Assembly: GCF_007558725.1 (NCBI RefSeq)
Contig: NZ_VLPL01000001.1
Coordinates: 414,709 to 478,708, forward strand
Reading direction: 5' to 3'
DNA: 64,000 nucleotides
DNA from: Fluviicola chungangensis
GTDB lineage: Bacteria > Bacteroidota > Bacteroidia > Flavobacteriales_D > Crocinitomicaceae
The notes below the pieces were generated by a model. The model was not told the origin of the DNA and made no database searches. It saw nothing but the letters and a program-made list of their open reading frames with translations. The translations under genes and the position numbers were made by a program. Positions 7,170 through 16,509 of this stretch are shown here, one piece after another (within the stretch, counting starts at the first letter, position 1; each line of letters opens with the position of its first letter).

Positions 7170-8528
7170 CTATTTCATCAATTTTGACCGCTGGACCTGA
7201 TCATTCTCCACGAATTTGACTTCTACCGCGTAAGTACCGGTAGCCAGTTTGGTGATGTCCAGATGCTGTCCGGCTTCCACATTCTTAAATTCCAGAACTG
7301 TTTTCCCGTTTAAGTCCAGGATAGAAACCTGTTCTGCAGCATTACCCGGCATGAGCTGGATATAGTTGTCTGCAGGATTCGGAATCACCAGGGAAGCATT
7401 TGCGTCGAACTCTTTTACTCCCAATGAATTCGGCGTTATTATTTTAATAATCGGATTGGTTCCCGAATTGGTTGCGATGTAAATTTCCAGATTAGGTCCA
7501 ATGGCGATGTCACGTAAGCGACCAAACTGACCAAAGAAATACTGGTCTTCATCAATCACAGCACTTGCTGTGGCATTGAGTTTCAGTGCTACCAGGCGCT
7601 GACCGTTCAAGGTTGTAAGCAGAATCCGCTGGTCCCATTCAGGGAATGCCAGATTGTCATAATACACCAAATCAGCTGTTGCGATGGTGGGTGTCCAAGC
7701 ATAGATTGGTTCCTGGTACAAACCGGTTGCGCACGGTGTGTCTTCAAAAGGTTCATCACAAAATCCGTGGACCAATGGCCACCCGTAATTTTTTCCCGGT
7801 TCAAGTACGGAAAGTTCATCGTCGGTTGTCGGACCATGTTCGGAAATGATGACCGTCCCATTTGGCAAGGTGCAAATTCCCTGTGAATTGCGGTGTCCCA
7901 TGGTATAAATGTATGATCCCGGATCGGGATTGTCGTCAGGGATCGTTCCATCCGTATTTACCCGGAGGTATTTACCCGAAAGCGAATTGGGGTCTTGTGC
8001 CAGCTGATCCTGTGAGCATTCTCCTGTAGACATGAGCAGGGTTTTATCCGGAAGGAAATGCAGGCGTGAACCGTCATGGTTCGAATAAGCAAGAATACTG
8101 TCAATGAGTGTATCCTGGATGGTCAGATCAGTCCCATCGTATGTATATTTCACCAAACATTCGTTAAAGTATCCCTGACTGTCTTCGGGCCCGTAGGTAT
8201 ATACAAGAAAAACTTCTGCAATGACCGGAAAATCGGGATGAAGTGCCATTCCCAACAAACCGCTTTCTCCAACAGCGTGTATGTCATTTCTTATGTCCAG
8301 CACGGTATCTTTGATTCCAGTAAGCAGATTGATCCGGCTTACCAGGCCGTCACGTTCGGTTACCCACAAATAATTTTCTCCTTCCAGTGTAATCTCCCAA
8401 GGAACCGAACTATTGGTTGCAAGTGTGTCGATATAAACGGTTGTTGCGCCAACCTGCTGAGCCGTTTGAGCATGAACCAACGGAACAAATCCCAGCAAAA
8501 CGATAAAAAGTATTTTTTTGAATTCCAT
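7170..8528 (-). CDS. T9SS-sorted PQQ-type sugar dehydrogenase
   Basis: 452 residues. A signal peptide (1-20, ending VHAQ) leads into a six-bladed beta-propeller of the soluble aldose/sorbosone dehydrogenase family. Motifs include WEITLEGENYLWVTERDGLVSR, GLLGMALHPDF, HDGSRLHF, GHRNSQGICTLPNGTVIISEHGP and KNYGWPLVHGF. The invariant histidine and the HGP...GKNYGWP segment match PQQ-binding members. The last 75 residues (from VIPNPADNYIQL to KLMK) form a type A T9SS sorting domain, so the enzyme should be exported to the surface or medium. It stands alone. Confidence 0.92.
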   Translation of the reverse strand: MEFKKILFIVLLGFVPLVHAQTAQQVGATTVYIDTLATNSSVPWEITLEGENYLWVTERDGLVSRINLLTGIKDTVLDIRNDIHAVGESGLLGMALHPDFPVIAEVFLVYTYGPEDSQGYFNECLVKYTYDGTDLTIQDTLIDSILAYSNHDGSRLHFLPDKTLLMSTGECSQDQLAQDPNSLSGKYLRVNTDGTIPDDNPDPGSYIYTMGHRNSQGICTLPNGTVIISEHGPTTDDELSVLEPGKNYGWPLVHGFCDEPFEDTPCATGLYQEPIYAWTPTIATADLVYYDNLAFPEWDQRILLTTLNGQRLVALKLNATASAVIDEDQYFFGQFGRLRDIAIGPNLEIYIATNSGTNPIIKIITPNSLGVKEFDANASLVIPNPADNYIQLMPGNAAEQVSILDLNGKTVLEFKNVEAGQHLDITKLATGTYAVEVKFVENDQVQRSKLMK

Positions 8529-8612
8529 AACCGAAAATTTTAGTTTACTCTATTTCAAGTTAGGGAAAGCGGGAACGGATACAAAAAAACAGGCGTTAAT
8601 AAATGGTAATTC

Positions 8613-8644
8613 AAAAGGAAGAATAATTTTGAATTCTTCCTTTT
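8613..8644. terminator. Hairpin terminator (possibly bidirectional)
   Basis: 12-bp perfect stem AAAAGGAAGAAT (8613-8624) with ATTCTTCCTTTT (8633-8644), flanked by T runs on the plus strand. It separates the DUF1801 gene (stop 8690) from the start of the dehydrogenase gene (8528). Confidence 0.7.
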
Positions 8645-8689
8645 TTTACACGTATGAGAAATGCCTGAGTTTCTACTTCCTTATGATTT

Positions 8690-9112
8690 TCATGTGCTGT
8701 ATTTTTTCGTGGTGCGGGCCACAGTATCCTTCATCAGTTTGACCAGGCAATCCTGGTTGATATCCGACAGTTTTTTGACGTAAATACACGCTTTTCCCAT
8801 GGTAAATTTCCCCAGATCCTTTAGTAATTCTTCCTGTCCGTGCTCCCCGGTGGAAACATACAATGAAATAGCGGCTTTTCTCGGAGAAAATCCCAACAGC
8901 GGAGCATCTCCTTCATGTCCACTGGCATATTTGTAGTGATATGTTCCGAAACCAATGATACTTGGTCCCCACATTTTCGCTTTGAACCCGGAAACTTTTT
9001 CCATCAAACCGATAAGTTCCTGACTGTCTTTGCGTTTTTGTTCCGAATCGGTGAATTCCAGGATGAATTCGTTAACGTCTTTGGTTGTTTCCGCTGTTTT
9101 TGTTTTTGCCAT
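8690..9112 (-). CDS. DUF1801 family protein
   Basis: 140 residues. KMWGPSIIGFGTYHYKY and GFSPRKAAISLYV are the family hallmarks, near residues 44-90. The function is not established; the fold is YdhG-like. A clear paralog sits at 26336 (VMWGGSIIGFG, GFSPRKANLTLYI) and a more distant member at 31511. It opens or belongs to a run of small stress-type genes (DUF1905/YdeI, DinB). Confidence 0.85.
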   Translation of the reverse strand: MAKTKTAETTKDVNEFILEFTDSEQKRKDSQELIGLMEKVSGFKAKMWGPSIIGFGTYHYKYASGHEGDAPLLGFSPRKAAISLYVSTGEHGQEELLKDLGKFTMGKACIYVKKLSDINQDCLVKLMKDTVARTTKKYST

Positions 9113-9151
9113 GATTGAGAGTTTTGAGTGTAAATATTTTAGAAAGGGAGT

Positions 9152-9637
9152 TTATTTCAACCCGTCCCTGCCGATGAAGCGCTCTTTGCCCAATAAAAAA
9201 TCAATTGCTTTTATAACGTTTCTGTCTACACTTGCTTCTGTTTTCAAATTTGCAATATAGCGAACTATTTCATGTTGAAGGGATGGTGCCAAACTTTCAA
9301 ATATCACATTGGCCTGAGCGTTTTCTTTCAAGGCTTGTACTAATTTGGGATGGGGCTGAATCGTACGGTCCGAGAGGTCCAGTTCGATTCCTATTTTTAT
9401 TTTCTCCCCTATTCTCTCCGGGGATTTCGGAAGCATTTTCGTATTGATGTACAATCTCCATTCACCCGCATAGCGAACCAGGGTTTGCTGATATGGTTTC
9501 CCGTTGACGGTCCCTTTCACCGGAACCGGACCTTTATCTTTCCCGAATTCCCGGAATAAGTCCGCTAAAACCGGCCCGGGAACGAAGACGAACGGATTCA
9601 TTCCAATGATCTTTATTTTCGCATCGAATATGTTCAT
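9152..9637 (-). CDS. DUF1905/YdeI-like protein
   Basis: 161 residues in two parts. An N-terminal DUF1905-like beta domain (about 1-95) contains FVFVPGPVLADLF and VKGTVNGKPYQQTLV. The C-terminal helical segment (about 100-161) contains LVQALKENAQANVIFESLAPSLQ and resembles the YdeI/OmpD-associated bacteriocin-protection domain. The role is uncertain. It starts 8 bp after the DinB gene's stop at 9646, suggesting one operon. Confidence 0.8.
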   Translation of the reverse strand: MNIFDAKIKIIGMNPFVFVPGPVLADLFREFGKDKGPVPVKGTVNGKPYQQTLVRYAGEWRLYINTKMLPKSPERIGEKIKIGIELDLSDRTIQPHPKLVQALKENAQANVIFESLAPSLQHEIVRYIANLKTEASVDRNVIKAIDFLLGKERFIGRDGLK

Positions 9638-9645
9638 TTCCCGAA

Positions 9646-10164
9646 TTATTGAACTATTAATTTTTTAATGATCACAATCTGTCCCAAATGATAATGCATG
9701 TGCTCTACGATCCCGGCTATGTTGCGGTAATTGGTCCCGTATTTCGGGTCGAAGAAATCCCGGGTGAGTTGCTCGTCCGGTAATTGCTCAATCAGCGAGG
9801 CGGCTTTTTCTGCCCTTTGCCAAATTCCCTCCAGTAATTCTTCCCAATCCTCTTTTGACCGGATGGCAGGCAGAAGCCAGCTCATTTCATCTTTTCCCGT
9901 CAGTTTGTTTTCTTCCAGAACGGTTATCAACACATTCACATAATAGGTCATATGAACCGTTAATGCTGCGATTGAATTGAGTGAATAAACCTGTGTCAGT
10001 GCGTCTTCCCATTTCACATCAGACAAGGTCGATCGCAAATCCGTTACGGTCCAGTTACCTCCGAAATGAACATCTCTCAGATGTTTTGCCAGTTGTTTGG
10101 ATATACTCATCTGCTTTTTTTCCAAAGATTCTATTTTTTTGTCGTTACCGGCATCTATTTTCAT
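9646..10164 (-). CDS. DinB-like (DUF1572) protein
   Basis: 172 residues with the DinB four-helix bundle pattern. An N-terminal helical stretch carries NWTVTDLR, the middle has the metal-binding His in LTVHMTYYVNVLI, and the C-terminal motif HMHYHLGQIVIIKK gives the second and third His ligands. Members include bacillithiol/mycothiol-dependent transferases, but the substrate here is unknown. Two other DinB genes lie at 17604 and 22957. The first 18 residues are charged, and a start at 10110 is possible. Confidence 0.85.
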   Translation of the reverse strand: MKIDAGNDKKIESLEKKQMSISKQLAKHLRDVHFGGNWTVTDLRSTLSDVKWEDALTQVYSLNSIAALTVHMTYYVNVLITVLEENKLTGKDEMSWLLPAIRSKEDWEELLEGIWQRAEKAASLIEQLPDEQLTRDFFDPKYGTNYRNIAGIVEHMHYHLGQIVIIKKLIVQ

Positions 10165-10182
10165 TGATTTTTCACTCAGATC

Positions 10183-12456
10183 CTACTTCGCCGGTCTTTT
10201 CTCCCTCGAAAATGAATAAGGGAAATCTCCGTCGTCCAATTTACGGTCCAAAGCGGGTGTCGGGGACATGTCGAAATCCAGGACTGCTCCTCTCAGCAAT
10301 TCTGAATGTTTAAGGAATAATTTGGAATAATCTTTTGAATTCATTTTTACCGATGAAATGTATTTATTCTGAACCGAATTTTGCGGAGCATTCAATACAA
10401 CCTGTTTTCCTTGCGATAAATGGATGATTGCTTTTTTGAAGAGCGGTGCACCCAGGATGTATTCGTCTGTTGCCGGACAGACCGGATAAAATCCTAAAGC
10501 CGAAAAAACATACCAGGCAGAAGTTTGCCCGTTATCTTCGTCTCCGCAATATCCGTCGGGAGTTGGTTTATACAAGCGATTGAGGACTTCCCGGACCCAA
10601 TACTGGGTTTTCTTGCAATCACCGGCATAATTGTATAAATAGATCATGTGTTGGATGGGTTGATTTCCGTGTGCATATTGTCCCATATTGGCAATCTGCA
10701 TTTCTTTGATCTCGTGGATCATTCCGCCGTAATAACTGTCGTCGTAAACCGGAGGTAAACTAAAAACTGAATCGAGCTTTGTCACAAAACGTTCCTTTCC
10801 TCCCATCAGATCGATCAACCCTTGTACATCGTGGAAAACAGACCAGGTGTAATGCCAGCTGTTTCCTTCCGTAAATGCATCTCCCCATTTAAACGGATTG
10901 AATGGTGATTGGAACGCACCATCTGTATTCTTTCCACGCATCATACCGGTGGAAGGATCAAACAAATTTCTGTAATTCTGACAGCGTTTTGCATACAGAT
11001 CGATTTCTTCCTGCGGGCGTTCCAGTGCCTTTGCCAATTGGTAAATGGCGAAATCATCGTAGGCGTATTCCAGCGTTCTCGCTGCGTTTTCGTTGATTTT
11101 TACGTCGTATGGAACATAGCCCAGCCTGTTGTAATACTCTACTCCTTCGCGTCCGACGGCATTTACCGGTCCTTCATTATTTGCTCCGTGAAGCAAGGCT
11201 TCGTATAGTTTTTCAATATCGTAACCACGCAATCCCTTGATGTATGCATCCGAAACGATGGAAGCCGAATTATTCCCGATCATGATGTCCGCAAATCCGG
11301 GGCTGGACCATTCGGGAAGGAAACCACCTTCCAGATAATCGTTAACCAATCCTTCCTGCATTTCCTTGTTGATTTCCGGATACACCAGGTTCAGCAAGGG
11401 ATACAAGGCACGAAAAGTGTCCCAAAAGCCTGTTCCGCCAAACATTTTCCCCGGAAGAACTTTCCCGTTATACGGACTCCAATGCACTTCTTTTCCGGAG
11501 GAATCGATCTCGTAGAGCTTATTGGGAAAAAAAAGTGTGCGGTATAAACACGAATAGAAAGTGCGCATTTGTTCTTCCGTTCCACCGGAAACTTCAATCT
11601 TTCCCAAAGTCTTATTCCATTGTTCTTCGGCTGCAGTGCGAATCCTATTGAAATCTTTCGCCCCCACTTCCCGCTGCAAATTCCATTCTGCCTGTTCCTG
11701 AGAGATGAATGAAGACGCAACTTTCAATTGTACCTGTTCTCCTTTCTTTGTTTTGAAACCTACCACCACTCCGGAATGATTCGAGGCTGATTCCTCTTGT
11801 TTCCCGATCAGTTTCCCATCTGAAGCGACAGAATAAAATGCGATATCGCGATCCAGGTATATCACGAAATAATTTTTAAAGTTCGTGAGCTTACCCCGTG
11901 AATACCGTTTCGTGTAACCTATGATCTTTCGTTCTTTGGGAAATACTTTCACGTATGATCCGCGGTCCAACGCATCAATCACAATAAATGAACTGTCATT
12001 TTTTGGAAAAGTAAAGCGAAAAACAGCAGCACGTTCCGTTGGGGTAATCTCCGTCGTCACATCACAATCTGCCAGGTAAACACTGTAATAATTCGGTTTA
12101 GACACTTCGGATTTATGTGAGAACCAGCTGGCTCGTTCGTTTTGGTCGAAAACAACTTTTCCGCTTCCGGGCATGATGGCAAACTGGCCATAATCGTTCA
12201 TCCAAGGAGAAGGCTGATGGGTTTGTTTGAATCCGCGGAGTTGATCGGCATTGTATTGATACGCCCAACCGTCGCCCATAACGTTCGTTTGCGGTGTCCA
12301 GAGGTTCATTCCCCATGGCAAACCGATGGCGGGATAGGTATTCCCGTTGGACAGTTCCATTTTGGAGTCAGTTCCCATCAGCGGATTAACGTATTCGATC
12401 GGTTTGAATTGGGCTGTTGCGGCAAATGGAATCAGTAAAAAGAGTAAGCGTTTCAT
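10183..12456 (-). CDS. GH92 family alpha-mannosidase
   Basis: About 757 residues from the ATG at 12456, where the signal peptide MKRLLFLLIPFAATAQ begins. GH92 landmarks follow in order: YVNPLMGTDSK, GNTYPAIGLPWGMN, GFKQTHQPSPWMNDYG, GGTGFWDTFRALYPLL, and near the C-terminus YCGDEDNGQTSAWYVFSALGFYPVCP. Family members are calcium-dependent exo-alpha-mannosidases, mostly alpha-1,2, acting on N-glycan or yeast mannan. No SusC/D pair is adjacent, so this is not a classical PUL. It probably acts in the periplasm or at the surface. Confidence 0.95.
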   Translation of the reverse strand: MKRLLFLLIPFAATAQFKPIEYVNPLMGTDSKMELSNGNTYPAIGLPWGMNLWTPQTNVMGDGWAYQYNADQLRGFKQTHQPSPWMNDYGQFAIMPGSGKVVFDQNERASWFSHKSEVSKPNYYSVYLADCDVTTEITPTERAAVFRFTFPKNDSSFIVIDALDRGSYVKVFPKERKIIGYTKRYSRGKLTNFKNYFVIYLDRDIAFYSVASDGKLIGKQEESASNHSGVVVGFKTKKGEQVQLKVASSFISQEQAEWNLQREVGAKDFNRIRTAAEEQWNKTLGKIEVSGGTEEQMRTFYSCLYRTLFFPNKLYEIDSSGKEVHWSPYNGKVLPGKMFGGTGFWDTFRALYPLLNLVYPEINKEMQEGLVNDYLEGGFLPEWSSPGFADIMIGNNSASIVSDAYIKGLRGYDIEKLYEALLHGANNEGPVNAVGREGVEYYNRLGYVPYDVKINENAARTLEYAYDDFAIYQLAKALERPQEEIDLYAKRCQNYRNLFDPSTGMMRGKNTDGAFQSPFNPFKWGDAFTEGNSWHYTWSVFHDVQGLIDLMGGKERFVTKLDSVFSLPPVYDDSYYGGMIHEIKEMQIANMGQYAHGNQPIQHMIYLYNYAGDCKKTQYWVREVLNRLYKPTPDGYCGDEDNGQTSAWYVFSALGFYPVCPATDEYILGAPLFKKAIIHLSQGKQVVLNAPQNSVQNKYISSVKMNSKDYSKLFLKHSELLRGAVLDFDMSPTPALDRKLDDGDFPYSFSREKRPAK

Positions 12457-12562
12457 GGTATTCTTCAAATCAGACCACAATATAAGTTTTGTTTCACTTA
12501 ATTACACACAGGTAACTCAGATTAAAATACAGTGGATTATTTTAACTCCAAGGAATAGGGGC

Positions 12563-12856
12563 TCATTTTTCTGCCGTGTTATTTTCAATGGATTTCTTTT
12601 GGATATCCGATTCTTCTCCATCCAATTCCGGTGTTGCCATCGCCCGGGAAATAAACCGAACCGCCCCTTCCTTTTTGGAGACACGCGTTGCCCACAAGAC
12701 ACCGATAATCAAACCGGTTACCCCAATTACGATACCAAGACCTCCGTTTCCCGCCAGCCCCGCCAGGATTCCCAGCACCACCCCAATCAGTGTTGGAGAT
12801 GCCACAATCTGAAGCCAGGCAATCCCTTCGGTCAATTTGTTAAATCCTTTTTGCAT
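12563..12856 (-). CDS. Small membrane protein with glycine-zipper helices
   Basis: About 97 residues from the ATG at 12856. Two hydrophobic helices (about 16-35 and 38-56) contain GVVLGILAGLAGNGGLGIVIG, a glycine-rich packing pattern. The C-terminal tail is polar and charged. No family was recognised. It is a single gene between the GH92 gene and an intergenic stretch. Confidence 0.6.
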   Translation of the reverse strand: MQKGFNKLTEGIAWLQIVASPTLIGVVLGILAGLAGNGGLGIVIGVTGLIIGVLWATRVSKKEGAVRFISRAMATPELDGEESDIQKKSIENNTAEK

Positions 12857-13103
12857 CCGGGATAAAATAATCCCTTGAAAATAACTATTTAAACTCCATG
12901 GAACAATCAATTTCCGGAATTCTTCTGTTTCAATACATTCAAATAATGCACATTAGTGCTCATTCAAGGGATATTTCCTATAGGATCGACCACGGAAGCC
13001 GTTACGAGTGTTTTTCTGACCATTCTGTGATCAGCAAGTGTAAAAAAGAGGTTATTCCAAAACGGAGAATAAGACATAAGTTGCTTAAAACCATGCAAAA
13101 ACC

Positions 13104-13355
13104 TCAGAGTTCCAACCGTTCCAAAAAGTTTTTCAAAGAGTCAACCAGGTGCAGGGCATTGAACCGGTCCATGTGTTCATAATCCAGTTTCATTTGAAAA
13201 AGATAGGAGGAGTATGACGGACTCACGGGTGTTACGTTTTCAATGTCAAGTATGAGATTGCCGAGGCTGGTTTTCAATTCTTCCAAATCTTTTGTTTCCT
13301 CGTATGATTTTTCGTAACTTAACAGCAGTTGGTAAATTGCCTTTTTAGTTTTCAT
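13104..13355 (-). CDS. Small helical protein, unknown function
   Basis: About 83 residues from the ATG at 13355. It is almost entirely charged helix (YQLLLSYEKSYEETKDLEELKTSLGN, VDSLKNFLERLEL) with no membrane segment. Codon use looks like that of its neighbours. No family was recognised. Confidence 0.55.
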   Translation of the reverse strand: MKTKKAIYQLLLSYEKSYEETKDLEELKTSLGNLILDIENVTPVSPSYSSYLFQMKLDYEHMDRFNALHLVDSLKNFLERLEL

Positions 13356-13452
13356 CTTTTCAGTAAATGGGTAGTTGTTAAACAATTTTGTTTGATGACC
13401 GGAACTAATTATAAAAGCAAATTATTGATTGAGCCACGTTGATTTTTTTTTT

Positions 13453-13573
13453 TCGTGTCTGGTATGCTGCTGATGTCCAAAAGATGGGATATACCTTGAA
13501 AGGAAATTGGATTCATGAATACAACTATGGTCAATTAAATAATGGGTTTCAATTTCACAAATCTAATAAATAA
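13453..13573 (+). pseudogene. Possible 3' stump of an unknown gene
   Basis: A plus-strand frame without a start codon reads VWYAADVQKMGYTLKGNWIH then EYNYGQLNNGFQFHKSNK before TAA at 13571-13573. Composition and codon use look coding, but there is no start and no extension upstream past a poly-T tract. It may be the end of a deleted gene. No family was recognised. Confidence 0.35.
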
Positions 13574-13621
13574 ACACAATCGTGTTACATGTGAAATGTT
13601 AAAAATTTCCACTTTGTCTTC

Positions 13622-13906
13622 ATGAATACCAAGTCATTCAATTACATACTGGGAAGGGAAATTAAGCGGGTAAGAGAGGAAAGAGATGTAACCCAGGAAG
13701 AATTGGCTTCCCGCATGAACGTAAATGCCCAAAACATATCGAGTTACGAACGAGGAGAGAGGTGTCCTTCTTTGTTTTGGATGAACAGATTGTACACGGC
13801 TTTGGATATTGATCCTGCCAAATTTACGGATGAGTTGTACCAAAGACTAAACGATCCGATCTCTCCCGACTTAAATATTACGCGGATTAAGCCTGTCTCC
13901 AAGTAA
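13622..13906 (+). CDS. XRE family HTH regulator
   Basis: 94 residues. A single HTH_3 domain spans residues 9-62: LGREIKRVREERDVTQEELASRMNVNAQNISSYERGER, with the recognition helix NAQNISSYERG. A short C-terminal tail follows and no second domain is present. One of the few plus-strand genes in region 1, it is isolated, so its target may be its own promoter or a distant gene. Confidence 0.88.
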   Translation: MNTKSFNYILGREIKRVREERDVTQEELASRMNVNAQNISSYERGERCPSLFWMNRLYTALDIDPAKFTDELYQRLNDPISPDLNITRIKPVSK

Positions 13907-13995
13907 ACAAAAATCCGTATTTATCGAACGATTCTTTTAAGTTAATAGAAACTCAGTAAAGAAACCGGCTCATTCATTCTTGCTGTGAATACTGC

Positions 13996-14400
13996 TTATC
14001 CGATTTTAATCATCTCCGTATATCCTTCCCAATCTTCGGGATCTTTGTATTTCAGTACCAGTTTCGTTCCTGTTTCAAACTCCAGCACAATCTCATTGTC
14101 TTTACAGGATGCCGATTTGATTGCCAGACCTTCCACCCCAAATTTTTTGGCATAATCGTGGTAGGCGTATGCATGGTCTTCCATATCGATTTCTCCCCAG
14201 TTCTCCCACACACCGAAACAAACATCCAGGAAATATTGCGACCAGCTGATGCCTTCCATTTTGATATATACCAAAACAGGCCCGCCGTCTTCTTTGTCAG
14301 GATCCTCCACCCCGATCAGTTGTTCGAGTTTCTTTCCCTTGGCACTTTTTACGGTGAAACTCATGTCCTGGAACATGCGTCCGGCTGCTTGTTTGCTCAT
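13996..14400 (-). CDS. Hypothetical cytosolic protein
   Basis: 134 residues without signal or membrane segments. It is rich in acidic and aromatic residues (VCFGVWENWGEIDMEDHAYA) and ends in beta-type sequence EIVLEFETGTKLVLKYKD. Such a pattern occurs in small bacterial immunity-like or SMI1-like proteins, but no family was recognised. It is 30 bp downstream of the hypothetical gene at 14431 and may share its transcript. Confidence 0.6.
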   Translation of the reverse strand: MSKQAAGRMFQDMSFTVKSAKGKKLEQLIGVEDPDKEDGGPVLVYIKMEGISWSQYFLDVCFGVWENWGEIDMEDHAYAYHDYAKKFGVEGLAIKSASCKDNEIVLEFETGTKLVLKYKDPEDWEGYTEMIKIG

Positions 14401-14430
14401 TGTTTAAGGGTTAAAAAATGGTTCAAATGG

Positions 14431-15150
14431 TTATGCATATTTACTTTTCGCATCGTAAGTTTCGATCACTTTGATCATTTCATCCAATTGTTTCCCGGTT
14501 AAATTCAGAATCCGGTAATTGGCGATCTTCACATAGGAATCCAAATCCTTATTGGCTTTGATCTTTTTCAGTTCTTCCTTCAATCCTTCGAATTCTTTTT
14601 TACCTTCCAGCTGGATATAGAGATTCGTATAGACTTTGTAATTATCCGTGTTCATCTGGTTAAAATGAGCCGAGAATATCGCCAGGTAATGGTTGAAATA
14701 TCCTTTCGGATACAATTCTTCCAGTTTTGCGGAAACCCGGTAGTCAAAATGAAAGTAGTAATCCGATGCCCAACATTCCAGCACCTGGCCCGGGAGAAAA
14801 AAGATGTAATGAGTTAATCCGGTTTCCTTTAACGATTCGTCCACTACAACAATGTCGGAAGGAAAATCCTCTTTCCGGCCGGAAACCGGCAATTCGTAAA
14901 AACCACCCCAGGGCAAGCGGTCCTTTTTGAAACGGAACTTCCCGTTCAGATAGTCTTCCCGGGTAATTTCCCACAGTTTATACGCATAGACTTCAACGAA
15001 TTCCAATGTTCCCCTGTCCCCTTCATCAATGTGCGCGAAAACGGGGTCCAGATCAAAGACCAGTTCCAGTGTGTGTCCGGTTACAGTTGTCTGAGTTCCG
15101 GAAGCGTCCGGAGCGACATCCCAATTCGCATTCAGTTTGGTATATTTCAT
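14431..15150 (-). CDS. Hypothetical protein, unknown function
   Basis: About 239 residues from the ATG at 15150 (MKYTKLNANWDVAP). Mixed beta and helical content; motifs such as LELVFDLDPVFAHIDEGDRGTLEFVEVYAYKL and HYIFFLPGQVLECWASDY were not matched to a known family. A lysine- and glutamate-rich helix (KEFEGLKEELKKIKANKDL) lies near the C-terminus. No signal peptide. Confidence 0.6.
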   Translation of the reverse strand: MKYTKLNANWDVAPDASGTQTTVTGHTLELVFDLDPVFAHIDEGDRGTLEFVEVYAYKLWEITREDYLNGKFRFKKDRLPWGGFYELPVSGRKEDFPSDIVVVDESLKETGLTHYIFFLPGQVLECWASDYYFHFDYRVSAKLEELYPKGYFNHYLAIFSAHFNQMNTDNYKVYTNLYIQLEGKKEFEGLKEELKKIKANKDLDSYVKIANYRILNLTGKQLDEMIKVIETYDAKSKYA

Positions 15151-15199
15151 TTTGTTTTTGAGTAAAATCAAAGACTGCCCGGATAGTTTGCCCGATAAA

Positions 15200-15727
15200 T
15201 CAATTGGATTTCGGTACTTTTCTTCTCATAACAACCGCCGTAATCACGGTGAACAGAATTCCCATCGGAAGGATTTCCATGTAAGTCACGGCTGCATTGA
15301 AGAACGGATTCCGGTACATCACAGCAAATTCTTTCATTTCGGCATCCTGCTTTGCAATCGCTGCTGCACTTGCACCGCTGTCGACCAATTCTTTTTTCAT
15401 GCATTCCGCATATACTTCCATAAAATCAGTTCCGGAAGTATAGTAATAAATCAGCCAAGTCAGCACATACACCGTGGACGCGACCAACGCAATCAAAATT
15501 CCTACCTTAAACGCTTTCCCAAAAGTTATTACTCCTCCATTGTATTTATCCCGATAGTTTTTCACCCCGATCACCAGGAAAATGTTTGCAATAAACATAG
15601 AAGCATATCCCAAGTACATTCCCCATGTCATATGCGTATCAAAATCCAGGAAGGTCATTGCGAACAAGAACCACAAAACGCTGATCAACCCTGAAACAGC
15701 TCCAAAAACCAATACATTTTTTTTCAT
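15200..15727 (-). CDS. DUF4199 membrane protein
   Basis: About 175 residues from the ATG at 15727 (MKKNVLVFGAVSG). It has four membrane helices and the family's typical GGVITFGKAFKVGILIALVAS after a first helical pair. Function is unknown. In Bacteroidota this family is commonly next to a LuxR-type regulator, as here (15806). The longer frame to 15784 adds a polar N-terminus and is less likely. Confidence 0.85.
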   Translation of the reverse strand: MKKNVLVFGAVSGLISVLWFLFAMTFLDFDTHMTWGMYLGYASMFIANIFLVIGVKNYRDKYNGGVITFGKAFKVGILIALVASTVYVLTWLIYYYTSGTDFMEVYAECMKKELVDSGASAAAIAKQDAEMKEFAVMYRNPFFNAAVTYMEILPMGILFTVITAVVMRRKVPKSN

Positions 15728-15805
15728 ATTTCTTTGTTTTAAAATTTCAGCAAAAGTGAGGTCCAGTATGGTTTTATCACTCATACTTTCGGGTGATTTT
15801 GAGGT

Positions 15806-16276
15806 TTAAAGCGGAATAATTCCCATTCGTTTTGCCGCTTCAACTGCCTGGGTTCTTCGGTTGACCTCCAGTTTTTCAAATAACTTGGAACTATGCGTTT
15901 TGATTGTATTCAGTGATACGAATAACCGCTCCGCAATTTCGTTGTTGCTTAATCCCTGAGCGATCAGTTCCAGTACTTCCAGTTCGCGTTTACTGATCCC
16001 CAATTCTTCGATGGCTTTTTCATTCCTTTCAAAAGCTCCGGATGGAGAAACATAGACCGTCTTTTCGACCAGCACGGTTTTCGGTTTGGTCAGTTGCTTC
16101 GCCAGCCAAATTCCCAGTACCATAAATACAATGGCAATGGCCGCCACATACAATTCCGTTGCGTGGCTGATCATCATCACACGGAATTCCAGCCAGCGTA
16201 CGAGGAACAATAATCCTGCAAGTGAAACCCCGTAAAGCAAAATCAATTTATATGATCCGAATAATTTTTGTAACAT
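15806..16276 (-). CDS. LuxR-type HTH regulator with two membrane helices
   Basis: 156 residues. Two hydrophobic segments (about 11-28 and 41-60) precede a short linker and a C-terminal LuxR/GerE HTH (about 90-152). Key residues are in ISKRELEVLELIAQGLSNNEIA and FVSLNTIKTHSSKLFEKLEVNRR. There is no receiver domain, so it is a membrane-tethered one-component regulator. It lies directly upstream of the DUF4199 gene and probably regulates or senses with it. Confidence 0.9.
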   Translation of the reverse strand: MLQKLFGSYKLILLYGVSLAGLLFLVRWLEFRVMMISHATELYVAAIAIVFMVLGIWLAKQLTKPKTVLVEKTVYVSPSGAFERNEKAIEELGISKRELEVLELIAQGLSNNEIAERLFVSLNTIKTHSSKLFEKLEVNRRTQAVEAAKRMGIIPL

Positions 16277-16307
16277 ATTCTTACCTGAAAGACAAAGATA
16301 CAGGAAA

Positions 16308-16466
16308 TCATCTGCTCCAAGCGAAATTGTTCAAATCCATTAAGTACCAAGGGATTCCCGCTGCTTTCCGGCCGTCAAATCGTTTTTTATCATTTCTTTC
16401 ATGCACTGCTAAATATGCGGCACTGAAGATCCATTTAAGTCCTTTTCCGAAAATGATTCCATGAAG
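16308..16466 (-). pseudogene. Possible gene remnant
   Basis: A minus-strand frame of about 52 codons without an ATG reads HGIIFGKGLKWIFSAAYLAV then HERNDKKRFDGRKAAGIPWY before TGA at 16308. It has coding-like composition but no start; an upstream stop closes it. It may be the C-terminal stump of a lost gene. Nothing else is visible between the LuxR start and the PepSY gene. Confidence 0.3.
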
Positions 16467-16509
16467 TCATTCATCTGTTTATTGTTCGATTCGGCGAATT
16501 ATCACAAAT

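Noticed and set aside
12898..13182. 94-codon plus-strand frame
   Set aside because: It overlaps the small helical gene at 13104 on the other strand, has random-looking composition and no recognisable domain.
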